A stretch of 17,629 bases of DNA from an uncultured Oscillospiraceae bacterium (GCA_904398675.1 CAJFPI010000043.1:1-17629), one strand, 5' to 3'. Shown: positions 1 through 7,568, counted from the stretch's first letter. Numbers and translations: made by a program. The notes: a model not told the origin generated them from the sequence alone.

Positions 1-978
1 CCGGACGCCAAGGCGGTGCTGGTGAACAACCCCACCTACTACGGCATCTGCTCGGATCTCAAAACCATTGTCAAGCTGGCCCATGACCATGGGATGCTGT
101 GCCTTGCCGACGAGGCCCACGGCACCCACTTCTATTTTGGGGAGGGCCTGCCCGTCTCCGCCATGGCGGCGGGGGCGGATATGGCGGCGGTGAGCATGCA
201 CAAGTCCGGCGGGAGCCTTACCCAGAGCTCCCTTCTGCTCACAGGCCCCGCCATGCAGGAGGGGCATGTCCGTCAAATTATCAACCTGACCCAGACCACC
301 AGCGGCTCCTATCTGCTGCTCAGCAGCCTGGACATCTCCCGGCGGAACCTGGCCCTCCGGGGGCGGGAGGCCTTCCGCCGGGTGGTGGAGCTGGCGGAGT
401 ATGCCCGCTCGGAGATCAACGCCATCGGCGGCTACTACGCCTTCTCCCGGGAGCTGGTCAACGGCAGCAGCATCTACGACTTTGACGTGACAAAGCTCTC
501 GGTGAACACCCTGGACGTGGGGCTTGCCGGCATCGAGGTCTACGATCTTCTCCGGGACGAGTACGACATCCAGATCGAGTTTGGAGACCTGGGCAATATC
601 CTGGCCTACCTCTCCATCGGGGACCGGCCCCGGGAGATCGAGCGGCTTGTCAGCGCCCTCAGCGAGGTACGCCGCCGCTTTGGCAAGAGCCGGGCGGGCC
701 TGATGAAACAGGAGTACATCGACCCGGAGGTGGCGGTCTCGCCCCAGGAGGCGTTTTACGCGGAGAAGGAGTCCCTGCCCATTGAGGAGACTGCCGGACG
801 GGTCTGCAGTGAATTTGTTATGTGCTACCCACCGGGGATCCCCATTCTCGCCCCCGGCGAGCGGATCACCCGGGAGATCCTGGACTATATCCGATACGCA
901 AAGGAGAAGGGCTGCTCCATGACCGGGCCGGAGGACCCGGACATCCTGCGGCTGAACGTTTTGAAGGGAGGGGTGTGA
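1..978 (+). CDS. speA: Orn/Lys/Arg decarboxylase, probably arginine decarboxylase (5' truncated)
   Basis: PLP-dependent fold-type-I amino acid decarboxylase. The first codon of the window is already in frame, so the N-terminal part lies upstream. What is visible is the second half of the catalytic domain: an ADEAHGTH segment whose Asp should contact the PLP ring nitrogen, and an S-M-H-K motif whose Lys (codon 202-204) should form the Schiff base. The C-terminal domain of the family follows, with its YPPGIPILAPGE signature. The family covers arginine, lysine and ornithine decarboxylases. Arginine is inferred from the agmatinase two genes downstream, which would use the agmatine product. The stop is separated from the speE start by one base, so the two are co-transcribed. 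Family assignment is very secure; substrate choice is moderate. Confidence 0.9.
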   Translation, partial: PDAKAVLVNNPTYYGICSDLKTIVKLAHDHGMLCLADEAHGTHFYFGEGLPVSAMAAGADMAAVSMHKSGGSLTQSSLLLTGPAMQEGHVRQIINLTQTTSGSYLLLSSLDISRRNLALRGREAFRRVVELAEYARSEINAIGGYYAFSRELVNGSSIYDFDVTKLSVNTLDVGLAGIEVYDLLRDEYDIQIEFGDLGNILAYLSIGDRPREIERLVSALSEVRRRFGKSRAGLMKQEYIDPEVAVSPQEAFYAEKESLPIEETAGRVCSEFVMCYPPGIPILAPGERITREILDYIRYAKEKGCSMTGPEDPDILRLNVLKGGV

Positions 979-979
979 G

Positions 980-1840
980 ATGGATCTGTGGTTTTCCGAG
1001 GCCCACTCGGAGAATGTGAAGTTTTCCATCCGGGTGGATAAGCAGCTCTACAGCGGGCAGAGCGAGTTTCAGCGGATCGACGTGTTCGAGTCCCCGGAGT
1101 TCGGCCGGTTTTTGACCCTGGACGGCTATATGATGCTGACGGAGAAGGACGAATTTATCTACCACGAGATGATCACCCACGTCCCCATGGCGGTGCACCC
1201 CCATGTGCGGGACGTGCTGGTCATCGGCGCGGGGGACGGCGGCGTGATCCGGGAGCTGTGCCGCTATGAGGATGTGGAGCACATCGACATGGTGGAGATC
1301 GATCCCCAGGTGGTGGAGGTGTGCCGGACCTATCTGCCCAAGACCGCCTGCAGCCTGGACGATCCCCGCCTCACCATCCACTATGAGGACGGGCTGCGGT
1401 TCATCCGCTCCAGGGAGGACTGCTATGACCTGATTATTGTGGATTCCACGGACCCCTTCGGCCCCGGGGAGGGGCTTTTCACCCGGGAGTTCTACGGCAA
1501 CTGCTCCAAGGCCCTCCGTGCTGACGGCATTATGGTCAACCAGCATGAGAGCCCCTTCTACGACGCGGACGCCGTGGCCTGCCAGCGGGCCCATAAGCGG
1601 ATTGTGGAGTCCTTTCCCATCAGCAAGGTCTACCAGGCCCACATCCCCACCTATCCCTCCGGCCACTGGCTGTTCGGCTTTGCCTCCAAGAAGTACCACC
1701 CCCTGCGGGATCTCAACGAGAAACGCTGGAATGACCGGAACATCCACTGCTGGTACTACACCACCACCCTGCACAAGGGGGCCTTTTATATTCCGGCCTA
1801 TGTAGAGGAGCTTTTGAAACATGTTGAAAGCGCAGACTGA
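980..1840 (+). CDS. speE: Spermidine synthase (polyamine aminopropyltransferase)
   Basis: 286 residues, the normal length. In this family the enzyme transfers an aminopropyl group from decarboxylated S-adenosylmethionine to putrescine, giving spermidine and methylthioadenosine. Visible motifs are the N-terminal beta domain with SEFQ (Gln31), the nucleotide-binding loop GAGDGG (83-88; the usual form is GGGDGG) and the catalytic VDSTDP (Asp155, Asp158). An IPTYPSGHW stretch typical of bacterial SpeE follows near residue 222. The gene starts one base after the upstream decarboxylase, and its 3' end overlaps speB by 20 bases. No AdoMet decarboxylase (speD) is visible in this window, although this enzyme needs its product; speD may lie upstream. 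The alternative is a related aminopropyltransferase with a different acceptor. Confidence 0.93.
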   Translation: MDLWFSEAHSENVKFSIRVDKQLYSGQSEFQRIDVFESPEFGRFLTLDGYMMLTEKDEFIYHEMITHVPMAVHPHVRDVLVIGAGDGGVIRELCRYEDVEHIDMVEIDPQVVEVCRTYLPKTACSLDDPRLTIHYEDGLRFIRSREDCYDLIIVDSTDPFGPGEGLFTREFYGNCSKALRADGIMVNQHESPFYDADAVACQRAHKRIVESFPISKVYQAHIPTYPSGHWLFGFASKKYHPLRDLNEKRWNDRNIHCWYYTTTLHKGAFYIPAYVEELLKHVESAD

Positions 1841-2675
1841 CGTTTTTATGGGCTGTGACAGCCCCTTTGAGGCGGCGGGGACCGTGCTCTTCGGCGCGCC
1901 CTTCGACTCCACCACCTCCAACCGGCCCGGCGCCCGGTTCGGCCCCAACGCCATCCGCCGGGAGTCCTACGGCCTGGAGCTCTACAGCCCCTATCAGGAC
2001 CGGGATCTCTCGGACCTGGCGGTTCTGGACACGGGAGATTTGGAGCTGCCCATGGGCAGCTCTCTCCAGGCCATCGCCGCTATCCACGACCGCGCCGCGG
2101 AGATCCTCTCCGCCGGCAAGCGCCCCTTCCTCCTGGGCGGCGAGCATCTGGTGACCCTGGGCGCCTTTCAGGCGGCCTATGAGCGGTATCCGGAAATCTG
2201 CATCATCCACTTCGACGCCCATACGGACCTGCGGGAGGAGTACCTGGGCGTGTCCCTCAGCCACGCCTGCGTGATCCGCCGGTGCTGGGACCTGGTGGGA
2301 GACGGGCGGATCTTCCAGTTTGGCATCCGCTCCGGCGATCGCAGTGAGTGGCAGTGGGGGAGGGACCATGTTTCCACCCACCCCTTCACCCTGGACGGAC
2401 TGGAAAATACCATGGAAAATATAGGAGACAAGCCGATTTACTTTACGGTTGATCTGGACGTGCTGGACCCCTCGGTCTTCCCTGGGACCGGCACGCCGGA
2501 GCCGGGGGGCGTCAGCTTTGAGGAGCTGCGGCGGGCGGTGACCACCGTCTGCGGCAGTGGCCGGGTGGCGGCCTGCGACGTCAACGAGCTCAGCCCCCAC
2601 TATGACCCCAGCGGCGCCTCCAGCGCCGCGGCGGCCAAGATCGTCCGGGAGATGCTGCTGGCCCTGGGCGGATAA
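1821..2675 (+). CDS. speB: Agmatinase (ureohydrolase family)
   Basis: 284 residues. Ureohydrolases of this type hydrolyse agmatine to putrescine and urea at a two-manganese centre. All metal-ligand motifs are present: GGEH (His109), DAHTD (Asp132, His134, Asp136) and DLDVLDP (Asp211, Asp213). His148 in a SHA segment matches the family's active-site histidine region. The start lies inside the end of speE and is preceded by GAGGAG, which suggests translational coupling. The cluster contains arginine decarboxylase, so agmatine is the expected substrate. Because a carboxyspermidine-type dehydrogenase and decarboxylase follow, an aminopropylagmatine ureohydrolase role (as in the carboxyaminopropylagmatine route) is a real alternative that sequence alone cannot exclude. 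Confidence 0.9.
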   Translation: MLKAQTDVFMGCDSPFEAAGTVLFGAPFDSTTSNRPGARFGPNAIRRESYGLELYSPYQDRDLSDLAVLDTGDLELPMGSSLQAIAAIHDRAAEILSAGKRPFLLGGEHLVTLGAFQAAYERYPEICIIHFDAHTDLREEYLGVSLSHACVIRRCWDLVGDGRIFQFGIRSGDRSEWQWGRDHVSTHPFTLDGLENTMENIGDKPIYFTVDLDVLDPSVFPGTGTPEPGGVSFEELRRAVTTVCGSGRVAACDVNELSPHYDPSGASSAAAAKIVREMLLALGG

Positions 2676-2703
2676 CGGCAGAGACAATATCAATATTTCA
2701 TAC

Positions 2704-2710
2704 AGGAGGT
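2704..2710 (+). promoter_or_regulatory. Strong Shine-Dalgarno of the dehydrogenase gene
   Basis: AGGAGGT with 7 bases to the ATG at 2718. It is the only near-consensus ribosome binding site inside the polyamine operon; the other internal junctions overlap or nearly abut. The 42-base gap before it (2676-2717) shows no terminator hairpin, so read-through from speB is expected. Confidence 0.7.
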
Positions 2711-2717
2711 AGAACAT

Positions 2718-3977
2718 ATGGCAAAGGTTTTGATCATCGGCTGCGGCGGCGTGGCCGGGGTAGCGATCCACAAGTGCTGCCAGAACAGCGAGGTTTTCAC
2801 AGAGATCTGCATTGCAAGCCGTACTGTGAGCAAGTGCGAGGCCATGAAGAAGGAGCTGGAGGGCAAGACCGCCACCAAGATCACCACCGCTCAGGTGGAC
2901 GCGGACAAGGTGGAGGAGGTGGCGGCCCTCATCCGCAAGGTCCAGCCGGACCTGGTGATGAATATCGCCCTTCCTTACCAGGATCTCACCATCATGGAGG
3001 CCTGCCTCCAGTGCGGCGTCAACTATCTGGATACCGCTAACTACGAGCCGGAGAACACCGACGATCCCCAGTGGCGCGCCGCCTATGAGAAACGCTGCAA
3101 GGAGGAGGGATTCTCCGCCCTCTTTGACTACTCCTATCAGTGGGCCTACAGGGAGAAGTTTGAAAAGGCCGGACTCACCGCCCTGCTGGGCACCGGCTTT
3201 GATCCTGGCGTCACCCAGGCCTACTGCGCCTATGCCCAGAAACACCTCTTTGACCAGATCGACACCATCGACATCCTGGACTGCAACGGCGGTGACCACG
3301 GCTACCCCTTTGCCACCAACTTCAACCCCGAGGTGAACCTGCGGGAGGTGTCCGCCCCCGGCTCCTACTGGGAGGACGGCCGCTGGGTGGAGATCCCTCC
3401 CATGTCCATCCATCGGGAGTACGACTTCGACCAGGTGGGCCAGAAGGATATGTACCTGCTCCACCACGAGGAGATCGAATCCCTGGCCAAAAACATCCCC
3501 GGCGTCAAGCGCATCCGTTTCTTCATGACCTTCGGCCAGAGCTACCTCACCCATATGAAGTGCCTGGAGAACGTGGGCATGCTCTCCACCACCCCCATCG
3601 ACTACGAGGGACACCAGATCGTCCCCATCCAGTTTTTGAAGGCCCTGCTGCCTGACCCGGCCTCCCTGGGCCCCCGGACGGTGGGCAAGACCAATATCGG
3701 CTGCATCTTCACCGGCAAAAAGGACGGCAAGGAGAAGACCGCCTATATCTACAACGTCTGTGATCACCAGGAATGCTACCGGGAGGTGGGGTCTCAGGCG
3801 GTGAGCTACACCACCGGCGTCCCCGCCATGGTGGGCGCCATGATGCTCCTTACCGGCAAGTGGAACACGCCCGGTGTCCACACAGTGGAGGAGTTTGACC
3901 CGGATCCCTACATGGACGCGCTGAACAAATGGGGCCTCCCCTGGCAGATCAACGAGCACCCGGTGCTGGTGGACTGA
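2718..3977 (+). CDS. Carboxynorspermidine/carboxyspermidine dehydrogenase (saccharopine dehydrogenase family)
   Basis: 419 residues. Members of this family condense a diamine with L-aspartate beta-semialdehyde and reduce the imine with NADPH. With putrescine they make carboxyspermidine, and with diaminopropane carboxynorspermidine. The N-terminal Rossmann fold shows the glycine motif GCGGVAG (8-14), followed by the family-typical NIALPYQDLTIMEACLQCGV region and YLDTANYE. The C-terminal half carries an SQAVSYTTGVPA segment seen in this dehydrogenase type. It is followed after three bases by the matching decarboxylase, the standard pairing for the carboxyspermidine route. If agmatine is the acceptor, the product would instead be carboxyaminopropylagmatine. 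Assignment to the polyamine branch of saccharopine dehydrogenases rests on motifs and context and is strong. Confidence 0.9.
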   Translation: MAKVLIIGCGGVAGVAIHKCCQNSEVFTEICIASRTVSKCEAMKKELEGKTATKITTAQVDADKVEEVAALIRKVQPDLVMNIALPYQDLTIMEACLQCGVNYLDTANYEPENTDDPQWRAAYEKRCKEEGFSALFDYSYQWAYREKFEKAGLTALLGTGFDPGVTQAYCAYAQKHLFDQIDTIDILDCNGGDHGYPFATNFNPEVNLREVSAPGSYWEDGRWVEIPPMSIHREYDFDQVGQKDMYLLHHEEIESLAKNIPGVKRIRFFMTFGQSYLTHMKCLENVGMLSTTPIDYEGHQIVPIQFLKALLPDPASLGPRTVGKTNIGCIFTGKKDGKEKTAYIYNVCDHQECYREVGSQAVSYTTGVPAMVGAMMLLTGKWNTPGVHTVEEFDPDPYMDALNKWGLPWQINEHPVLVD

Positions 3978-3980
3978 GGG

Positions 3981-5102
3981 ATGGAGACGATCCGTACCCC
4001 CTATTTTCTGGTGGACGAGACCCTGCTGCGGCGGAACCTGGAGATCCTCCGGAATGTGGCGGACCGCAGCGGCGCTAAGATCCTCCTGGCCCAGAAGGCC
4101 TTCTCCATGTTTTACGCCTACCCCCTGATCCGGCAGTATCTCCACGGCACCACGGCCAGCGGCCTCTATGAGGCCCGGCTGGGGCGGGAGTGTTTCGGCG
4201 GCGAGACCCATGTCTACTCCCCGGCCTACCGGGAGGAGGAGTTTGCGGACCTCCTTGCCTATGCCGACCACCTTGTGTTCAACAGTCCCCGGCAGGTGGA
4301 AAAATACGCCCCCCGGGCCAGAGCCGCCGGCAAGGCGGTGGGCCTGCGGGTAAACCCCATGTGCTCCACCCAAGAGGGGCACGCCATCTATGATCCCTGT
4401 GCCCCTGGCTCCCGGCTGGGGACCACACGGGAGAACTTCGATCCCGGCCAGCTGCCGCTGCTGGACGGGCTCCACTTCCACACCCTCTGCGAGCAGAACG
4501 CCGACGCCCTGGCCGTGACGCTGGAGGCTTTTGAGGAGCAGTTCGGCCCCTATTTGCGGGGGCTCAAATGGGTCAACCTGGGGGGCGGCCACCACATCAC
4601 CCGGCCGGACTACGACCGGGAGCGGCTTGTTGCCCTGGTCCGCCGGCTGCGGGAGCAGTACGGCGTGGCGGTGTACCTGGAGCCGGGGGAGGCGGTGGTG
4701 CTGAACGCGGGCTTTCTGGTCTGCCGGGTGCTGGAGACCCTCCATAACGGCATGGATATCGCCATCCTGGACGCCTCCGCCGCCTGCCACATGCCGGACG
4801 TGCTGGAGATGCCCTACCGCCCGCCCCTGCGCCAGAGCGGCGAGCCGGGGGAGCTGCCCTATACCTACCGGCTGGGGGGCCCCACCTGCCTTGCCGGGGA
4901 CGTGATCGGGGACTACTCCTTTGACCACCCCCTGCAGGAGGGGGAGGAACTTGTCTTTGAGGACATGGCCCTCTATACCATGGTCAAAACCAATACCTTC
5001 AACGGTATGCCCCTGCCCGCCATCGTCTGGCGGAACGAGGCGGGGCAGTGCCGTCTGGTGCGGGAATTTGGGTACGAGGACTTCAGGTCCCGCCTGTCCT
5101 GA
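3981..5102 (+). CDS. nspC: Carboxynorspermidine/carboxyspermidine decarboxylase
   Basis: 373 residues, a PLP-dependent fold-type-III (alanine racemase-like) decarboxylase that removes CO2 from carboxyspermidine to give spermidine. The PLP lysine is Lys39 in LLAQKAFS. Other family features are LHFHTLCEQ (164-172), the phosphate-binding LGGGHHIT (200-207), LEPGEAV (233-239) and a late CLAGD (303-307) that carries the active-site Cys/Asp pair. The ATG lies three bases after the dehydrogenase stop with only a poor Shine-Dalgarno, so translation is probably coupled to the upstream gene. It is the last gene of the operon and is followed by a perfect 18-bp hairpin. Substrate (carboxyspermidine, carboxynorspermidine or carboxyaminopropylagmatine) is not decided by sequence. 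Confidence 0.92.
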   Translation: METIRTPYFLVDETLLRRNLEILRNVADRSGAKILLAQKAFSMFYAYPLIRQYLHGTTASGLYEARLGRECFGGETHVYSPAYREEEFADLLAYADHLVFNSPRQVEKYAPRARAAGKAVGLRVNPMCSTQEGHAIYDPCAPGSRLGTTRENFDPGQLPLLDGLHFHTLCEQNADALAVTLEAFEEQFGPYLRGLKWVNLGGGHHITRPDYDRERLVALVRRLREQYGVAVYLEPGEAVVLNAGFLVCRVLETLHNGMDIAILDASAACHMPDVLEMPYRPPLRQSGEPGELPYTYRLGGPTCLAGDVIGDYSFDHPLQEGEELVFEDMALYTMVKTNTFNGMPLPAIVWRNEAGQCRLVREFGYEDFRSRLS

Positions 5103-5150
5103 AAGCCACCGGGAGGCCGGCCGACAGGCCGAATAAAGATGAAAAAGATG

Positions 5151-5191
5151 AAAGGGGAGGGCCCGTCTTATGAGACGGGCCCTCCCCTTTT
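5151..5191. terminator. Bidirectional terminator shared by the polyamine operon and yjdF
   Basis: Perfect 18-bp inverted repeat (5151-5168 with 5173-5190) around a TATG loop. The 3' arm ends in TTTT on the + strand. On the - strand the arm is followed by a T-rich stretch (CATCTTTTTCATCTTT). It lies between two convergent genes, nspC ending at 5102 and yjdF ending at 5210, and would stop both. Confidence 0.85.
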
Positions 5192-5209
5192 CGGTAGGAT
5201 ATGGGGCGG

Positions 5210-5632
5210 TCAGTGGCCCTTGTGCTTTTCCCTGCGTTTTTCCCGCCGCTGCTGAAAGCGGAGGTCCTGGTCCGCCTGCCGCCTCTGGCGGGCGGCGTCC
5301 TTTCGCTCCGCCTTCCGCTGCTCCTGCTGGCGTTTCAGCGCCTGCTGGGCCTTGGTGCCGACGCCGGCGGCGCCGTGCAGCTGCCGCCGGATCTCCCGCT
5401 GGACCCGCTTGGGGCTGCGCCGCCGGTCTGACGGGAGCGAAGAGGGCAGGGCGGGGCTGAACTGCAGCGCGCCCCAGCTGCGGAGCAGAAAGTCGTAGAC
5501 CTCCCGATCCGTAGGCTCCGCGCCAAAGACGATTCGGCACACCGCATAGCCCCCTCGGCTCTCCCGTTCGTACACGCCGACCCAGAACGGGTCCTCAAAG
5601 CATACGGTGAGCGTGGAAACAGCCTGTTCCAT
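5210..5632 (-). CDS. yjdF: YjdF family protein (DUF2992)
   Basis: 140 residues from the ATG at 5632, which has AAAGGAGG eight bases upstream; a longer reading frame exists but would start inside the leader. The N-terminal part (VCFEDPFWVGVYER, then IVFGAEPTDREVYDF) matches the DUF2992/YjdF family. The second half is a very basic, Arg/Lys/Gln-rich helix, beginning with SPKRVQREIRRQL and TKAQQAL and ending in RREKRREKHKGH. The biochemical function is unknown. In Firmicutes the family is commonly placed under the yjdF riboswitch, which responds to azaaromatic compounds, and a role in handling toxic aromatics has been suggested. The gene has its own promoter and a long structured leader here. Family assignment is strong; molecular function is not known. 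Confidence 0.88.
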   Translation of the reverse strand: MEQAVSTLTVCFEDPFWVGVYERESRGGYAVCRIVFGAEPTDREVYDFLLRSWGALQFSPALPSSLPSDRRRSPKRVQREIRRQLHGAAGVGTKAQQALKRQQEQRKAERKDAARQRRQADQDLRFQQRREKRREKHKGH

Positions 5633-5746
5633 CCGAAGTTCCTCCTTTATATCTTGTCGATACAGAGAAGGGACAACCAAGGAGGCAGGTTACTGACGGC
5701 TCGCGCCGCGCCCGGACTACCAACCGGACCGTGTTTTTATCTCTGC
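5633..5746 (-). promoter_or_regulatory. Structured 5' leader of yjdF, candidate yjdF riboswitch
   Basis: About 114 bases lie between the predicted transcription start (~5746) and the yjdF ATG, the length expected for the yjdF riboswitch class. The leader contains a GGTCCGG...TAGTCCGGGC block inside an ACGG/CCGT pairing. Near its 3' end, CCTCCTT (+ strand 5679-5685) is exactly complementary to the AAGGAGG ribosome binding site (+ strand 5641-5647). No U-tract terminator is seen before the ATG, so control of translation initiation by hiding the ribosome binding site is the likely mode. The class call rests on the downstream gene family, leader length and pairing potential. I could not align it to a covariance model. 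Confidence 0.6.
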
Positions 5747-5752
5747 GGTTCT

Positions 5753-5780
5753 ATTGTACCGAAATCCTGTGTGCTGTCAA
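5753..5780 (-). promoter_or_regulatory. Sigma-A type promoter of yjdF
   Basis: On the minus strand there is a consensus -35 TTGACA (5775-5780), a 16-base spacer, and -10 TACAAT (5753-5758). Transcription should start near 5746. It lies in the gap after the XRE gene, so yjdF can be expressed independently of it. Confidence 0.75.
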
Positions 5781-5811
5781 CTGCGCATGCACTCTGGATC
5801 CAGCGGGGGAC

Positions 5812-6264
5812 TCATTCCTGCCGCTGGGTCCAGAGCTTTCCCAGGATATCCTTGAGCACCAGAAAGGCGTCCTCATCCCCATAGCCGTAGTCCTGCTTCA
5901 GCCTGTCCAGCAGCGCCTGCAGCGGCGCTGTGTAGTCCTCGATGGAGACTTCGCTCTGATAGGAGGCCAGGATCGGATATTTCTCGCTCCATAATTTGGT
6001 CCAGTCAATTTTTTTCTGTGTCTCTTCGCTGGTCTGCCGTACCATCTCCTGGATCGCACGGACTTCGATGTCAAAGGACACCAGCTCATCCAGGGTCACA
6101 TGGTAGAGCGTGGACAGCCGTTTGGCCTGGCGGATATCCGGCAGTGTTTCGTCCGTCTCCCACTTTGAGATGGTCTGCCGGCTCACCCCCAGCTTTTCCG
6201 CCACCTCCTCCTGTGAAAGCCCGCACGCCTTTCTGGCGCGGCACAAGCTCTCTCCCAAGCGCAT
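5812..6264 (-). CDS. XRE-family helix-turn-helix transcriptional regulator
   Basis: 150 residues from the ATG at 6264, which has GGAGGA upstream (6271-6276). The first ~60 residues are a Cro/C1-type helix-turn-helix: LGESLCRARKACGLSQEEVAEKLGVSRQTISKWE, then a DIRQAKRLSTLY stabilising helix. This is the usual form of small Firmicute XRE regulators. The C-terminal ~85 residues have no recognised sensor domain; they are charged and helical and end in a DAFLVLKDILGKLW segment. It probably acts as a cytoplasmic repressor or activator. Its targets cannot be read from the sequence. yjdF downstream on the same strand and the DUF378 gene upstream are neighbours, but each seems to have its own signals. 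Confidence 0.88.
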   Translation of the reverse strand: MRLGESLCRARKACGLSQEEVAEKLGVSRQTISKWETDETLPDIRQAKRLSTLYHVTLDELVSFDIEVRAIQEMVRQTSEETQKKIDWTKLWSEKYPILASYQSEVSIEDYTAPLQALLDRLKQDYGYGDEDAFLVLKDILGKLWTQRQE

Positions 6265-6301
6265 GTCGATTCCTCCATTCTGTTTGGAAATGTACAGCCA
6301 C

Positions 6302-6330
6302 AGTATAGAGCGAATCGGCGGGGAAGTCCA
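6302..6330 (-). promoter_or_regulatory. Probable promoter of the XRE regulator gene
   Basis: Minus strand -10 TATACT (6302-6307), 17-base spacer and a partial -35 TGGACT (6325-6330, four of six consensus bases). The spacing to the gene start and its RBS fits. Confidence 0.45.
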
Positions 6331-6371
6331 CCAGGAAAAGGCGGCATTTTTGCCCGTTTTCCTGACGGGGC

Positions 6372-6455
6372 GAAAAAAGAAAGGCGGAACAAGGAAAAAG
6401 GGAGAAGGGCCTGGAGCTGCGCGTGGCGCGCTCCGGACCCTTCCCGATCCGCCTT
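6372..6455 (-). terminator. Terminator of the DUF378 gene
   Basis: A long imperfect hairpin with an outer stem AAGGCGGA/TCCGCCTT (6381-6388 with 6448-6455) and a GC-rich inner stem. On the minus strand it is followed by TCTTTTTTC (6372-6380). It lies directly after the DUF378 stop codon and upstream of the XRE gene. Confidence 0.7.
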
Positions 6456-6463
6456 GGATCTGT

Positions 6464-6682
6464 TTATGATTCGTTTCTGCGTTCCCCGGCCGTAGTCTCG
6501 CGAAACAGCAGGGAAATGCACCACAGACCGGCCAGTCCCACCAGGGCGTAGATGACTCGGCTGAGGGTAGCCATCTGACCGCCGCAGATGAACGCCACCA
6601 CATCAAAGCCGAACAGACCAATGGAGCCCCAGTTCAGCGCGCCGATGATCGCAAGGATCAGCGCAATCTTATCTGCTATCAT
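6464..6682 (-). CDS. DUF378 family small membrane protein (YuzA-like)
   Basis: 72 residues from the ATG at 6682, preceded by GGGAGG. Two hydrophobic helices are visible: residues ~4-27 (IALILAIIGALNWGSIGLFGF) and ~40-60 (LSRVIYALVGLAGLWCISLLF). The ALNWGSIGLFG motif is characteristic of DUF378 proteins, a family of small two-helix membrane proteins of unknown function found widely in bacteria. The C-terminus is short and hydrophilic. Longer in-frame extensions upstream are unlikely, since they lack a ribosome binding site and the family begins near this Met. It is a single-gene unit with its own terminator. Function unknown. Confidence 0.85.
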   Translation of the reverse strand: MIADKIALILAIIGALNWGSIGLFGFDVVAFICGGQMATLSRVIYALVGLAGLWCISLLFRETTAGERRNES

Positions 6683-6810
6683 GGTTTCAACCTCCCAATC
6701 CGTTTTGGTCTCGGTGCATAGTCTGTCCGGCAGACGGGGATTTATTCTGCTTTGCGCCTGAAACTTTTTTTGCATACAATAAATTTTTTCAGATATTCTG
6801 CGCTTTCCCA

Positions 6811-6839
6811 TTGAAAACGGGCGCACAATCCGCTATACT
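6811..6839 (+). promoter_or_regulatory. Sigma-A type promoter of thrH
   Basis: -35 TTGAAA (6811-6816), exact 17-base spacer, -10 TATACT (6834-6839). The transcript would start near 6846 and give a leader of about 57 bases with a small ACGGC/GCCGT hairpin and an AGGGGAGA ribosome binding site. Confidence 0.75.
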
Positions 6840-6902
6840 ATAGCTATATTGCCCAATCGTACGGCCCCTGCGCCGTAAAATGCTGGAAAAAGGGGAGACA
6901 CC

Positions 6903-7502
6903 ATGAACATTGTTTGCTTGGATATGGAGGGCGTGCTGGTCCCGGAGATCTGGATCGCCTTCGCCGAGGCCAGCGGCATCCCAGTGCTGCGGCGGACCAC
7001 CCGGGAGGAGCCGGATTACGACAAGCTGATGCGCTGGCGCATCGGCATCCTGAAGGAGCATGGACTGGGGCTCAAGGAGATTCAGGCCACCATTGAAAAG
7101 ATCGATGTTCTCCCCGGCGCCAAGGAATTTTTGGACGAGCTGCGCTCCATAACCCAGGTCATCATCCTCAGCGACACCTTTGAGGAGTTTGCCATGCCGC
7201 TGATGAAAAAGCTGGGCTGGCCCACCATTTTCTGCAACAGCCTGGACGTGGCGGAGGACGGGGAGATCCGCGGCATCCGCATGCGCTGCCAGGACTCCAA
7301 GCTGACCACGGTGCGGGCCCTGCAGTCCATCGGCTACGACACCATCGCCAGCGGCGACAGCTACAATGATCTCGACATGATCAAGGCCAGCAAGGCCGGG
7401 TTCCTCTTCCGCAGCACCGAGCAGATCAAGCGGGACTATCCCCAGTTCCCGGCCTACGACAGCTACGACGAGTTGCTCGGTGCTATCAAGGCAGCGCTGT
7501 AA
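6903..7502 (+). CDS. thrH: ThrH-type phosphoserine phosphatase / homoserine phosphotransferase
   Basis: 199 residues, HAD superfamily. The sequence follows the ThrH subfamily closely: MNIVCLDMEGVLVPEIWIAFAE with nucleophile Asp7 in a D-x-E form typical of ThrH instead of the usual D-x-D. Motif II is LSDTF (Ser90-Thr92), a conserved Lys is Lys133, and motif IV is GDSYNDLDM (Asp152, Asp156). Characterised ThrH removes phosphate from phosphoserine and can transfer it to homoserine, linking serine and threonine synthesis. It acts in the cytoplasm. It has a strong own promoter, and the DUF1015 gene follows 66 bases after its stop with no terminator between. Which of the two reactions dominates here cannot be told. 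Confidence 0.92.
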   Translation: MNIVCLDMEGVLVPEIWIAFAEASGIPVLRRTTREEPDYDKLMRWRIGILKEHGLGLKEIQATIEKIDVLPGAKEFLDELRSITQVIILSDTFEEFAMPLMKKLGWPTIFCNSLDVAEDGEIRGIRMRCQDSKLTTVRALQSIGYDTIASGDSYNDLDMIKASKAGFLFRSTEQIKRDYPQFPAYDSYDELLGAIKAAL

Positions 7503-7568
7503 TCGATCCAAAGAAAAGGATGAAATATCGTTCCAATATTTTATTACATTTTGAAAGGGAGACGCGCC

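Noticed and set aside
866..1954. Minus-strand frame of 362 codons opposite speE
   Set aside because: Shadow of the speE codon pattern with no motif and no ribosome binding site.
1713..5540. Open frame of 1275 codons on the minus strand opposite the polyamine operon
   Set aside because: It is antisense to four clear enzyme genes, has low-complexity composition (Gly, Ala, Val, His) and no recognisable domain. Such frames are common opposite GC-rich genes.
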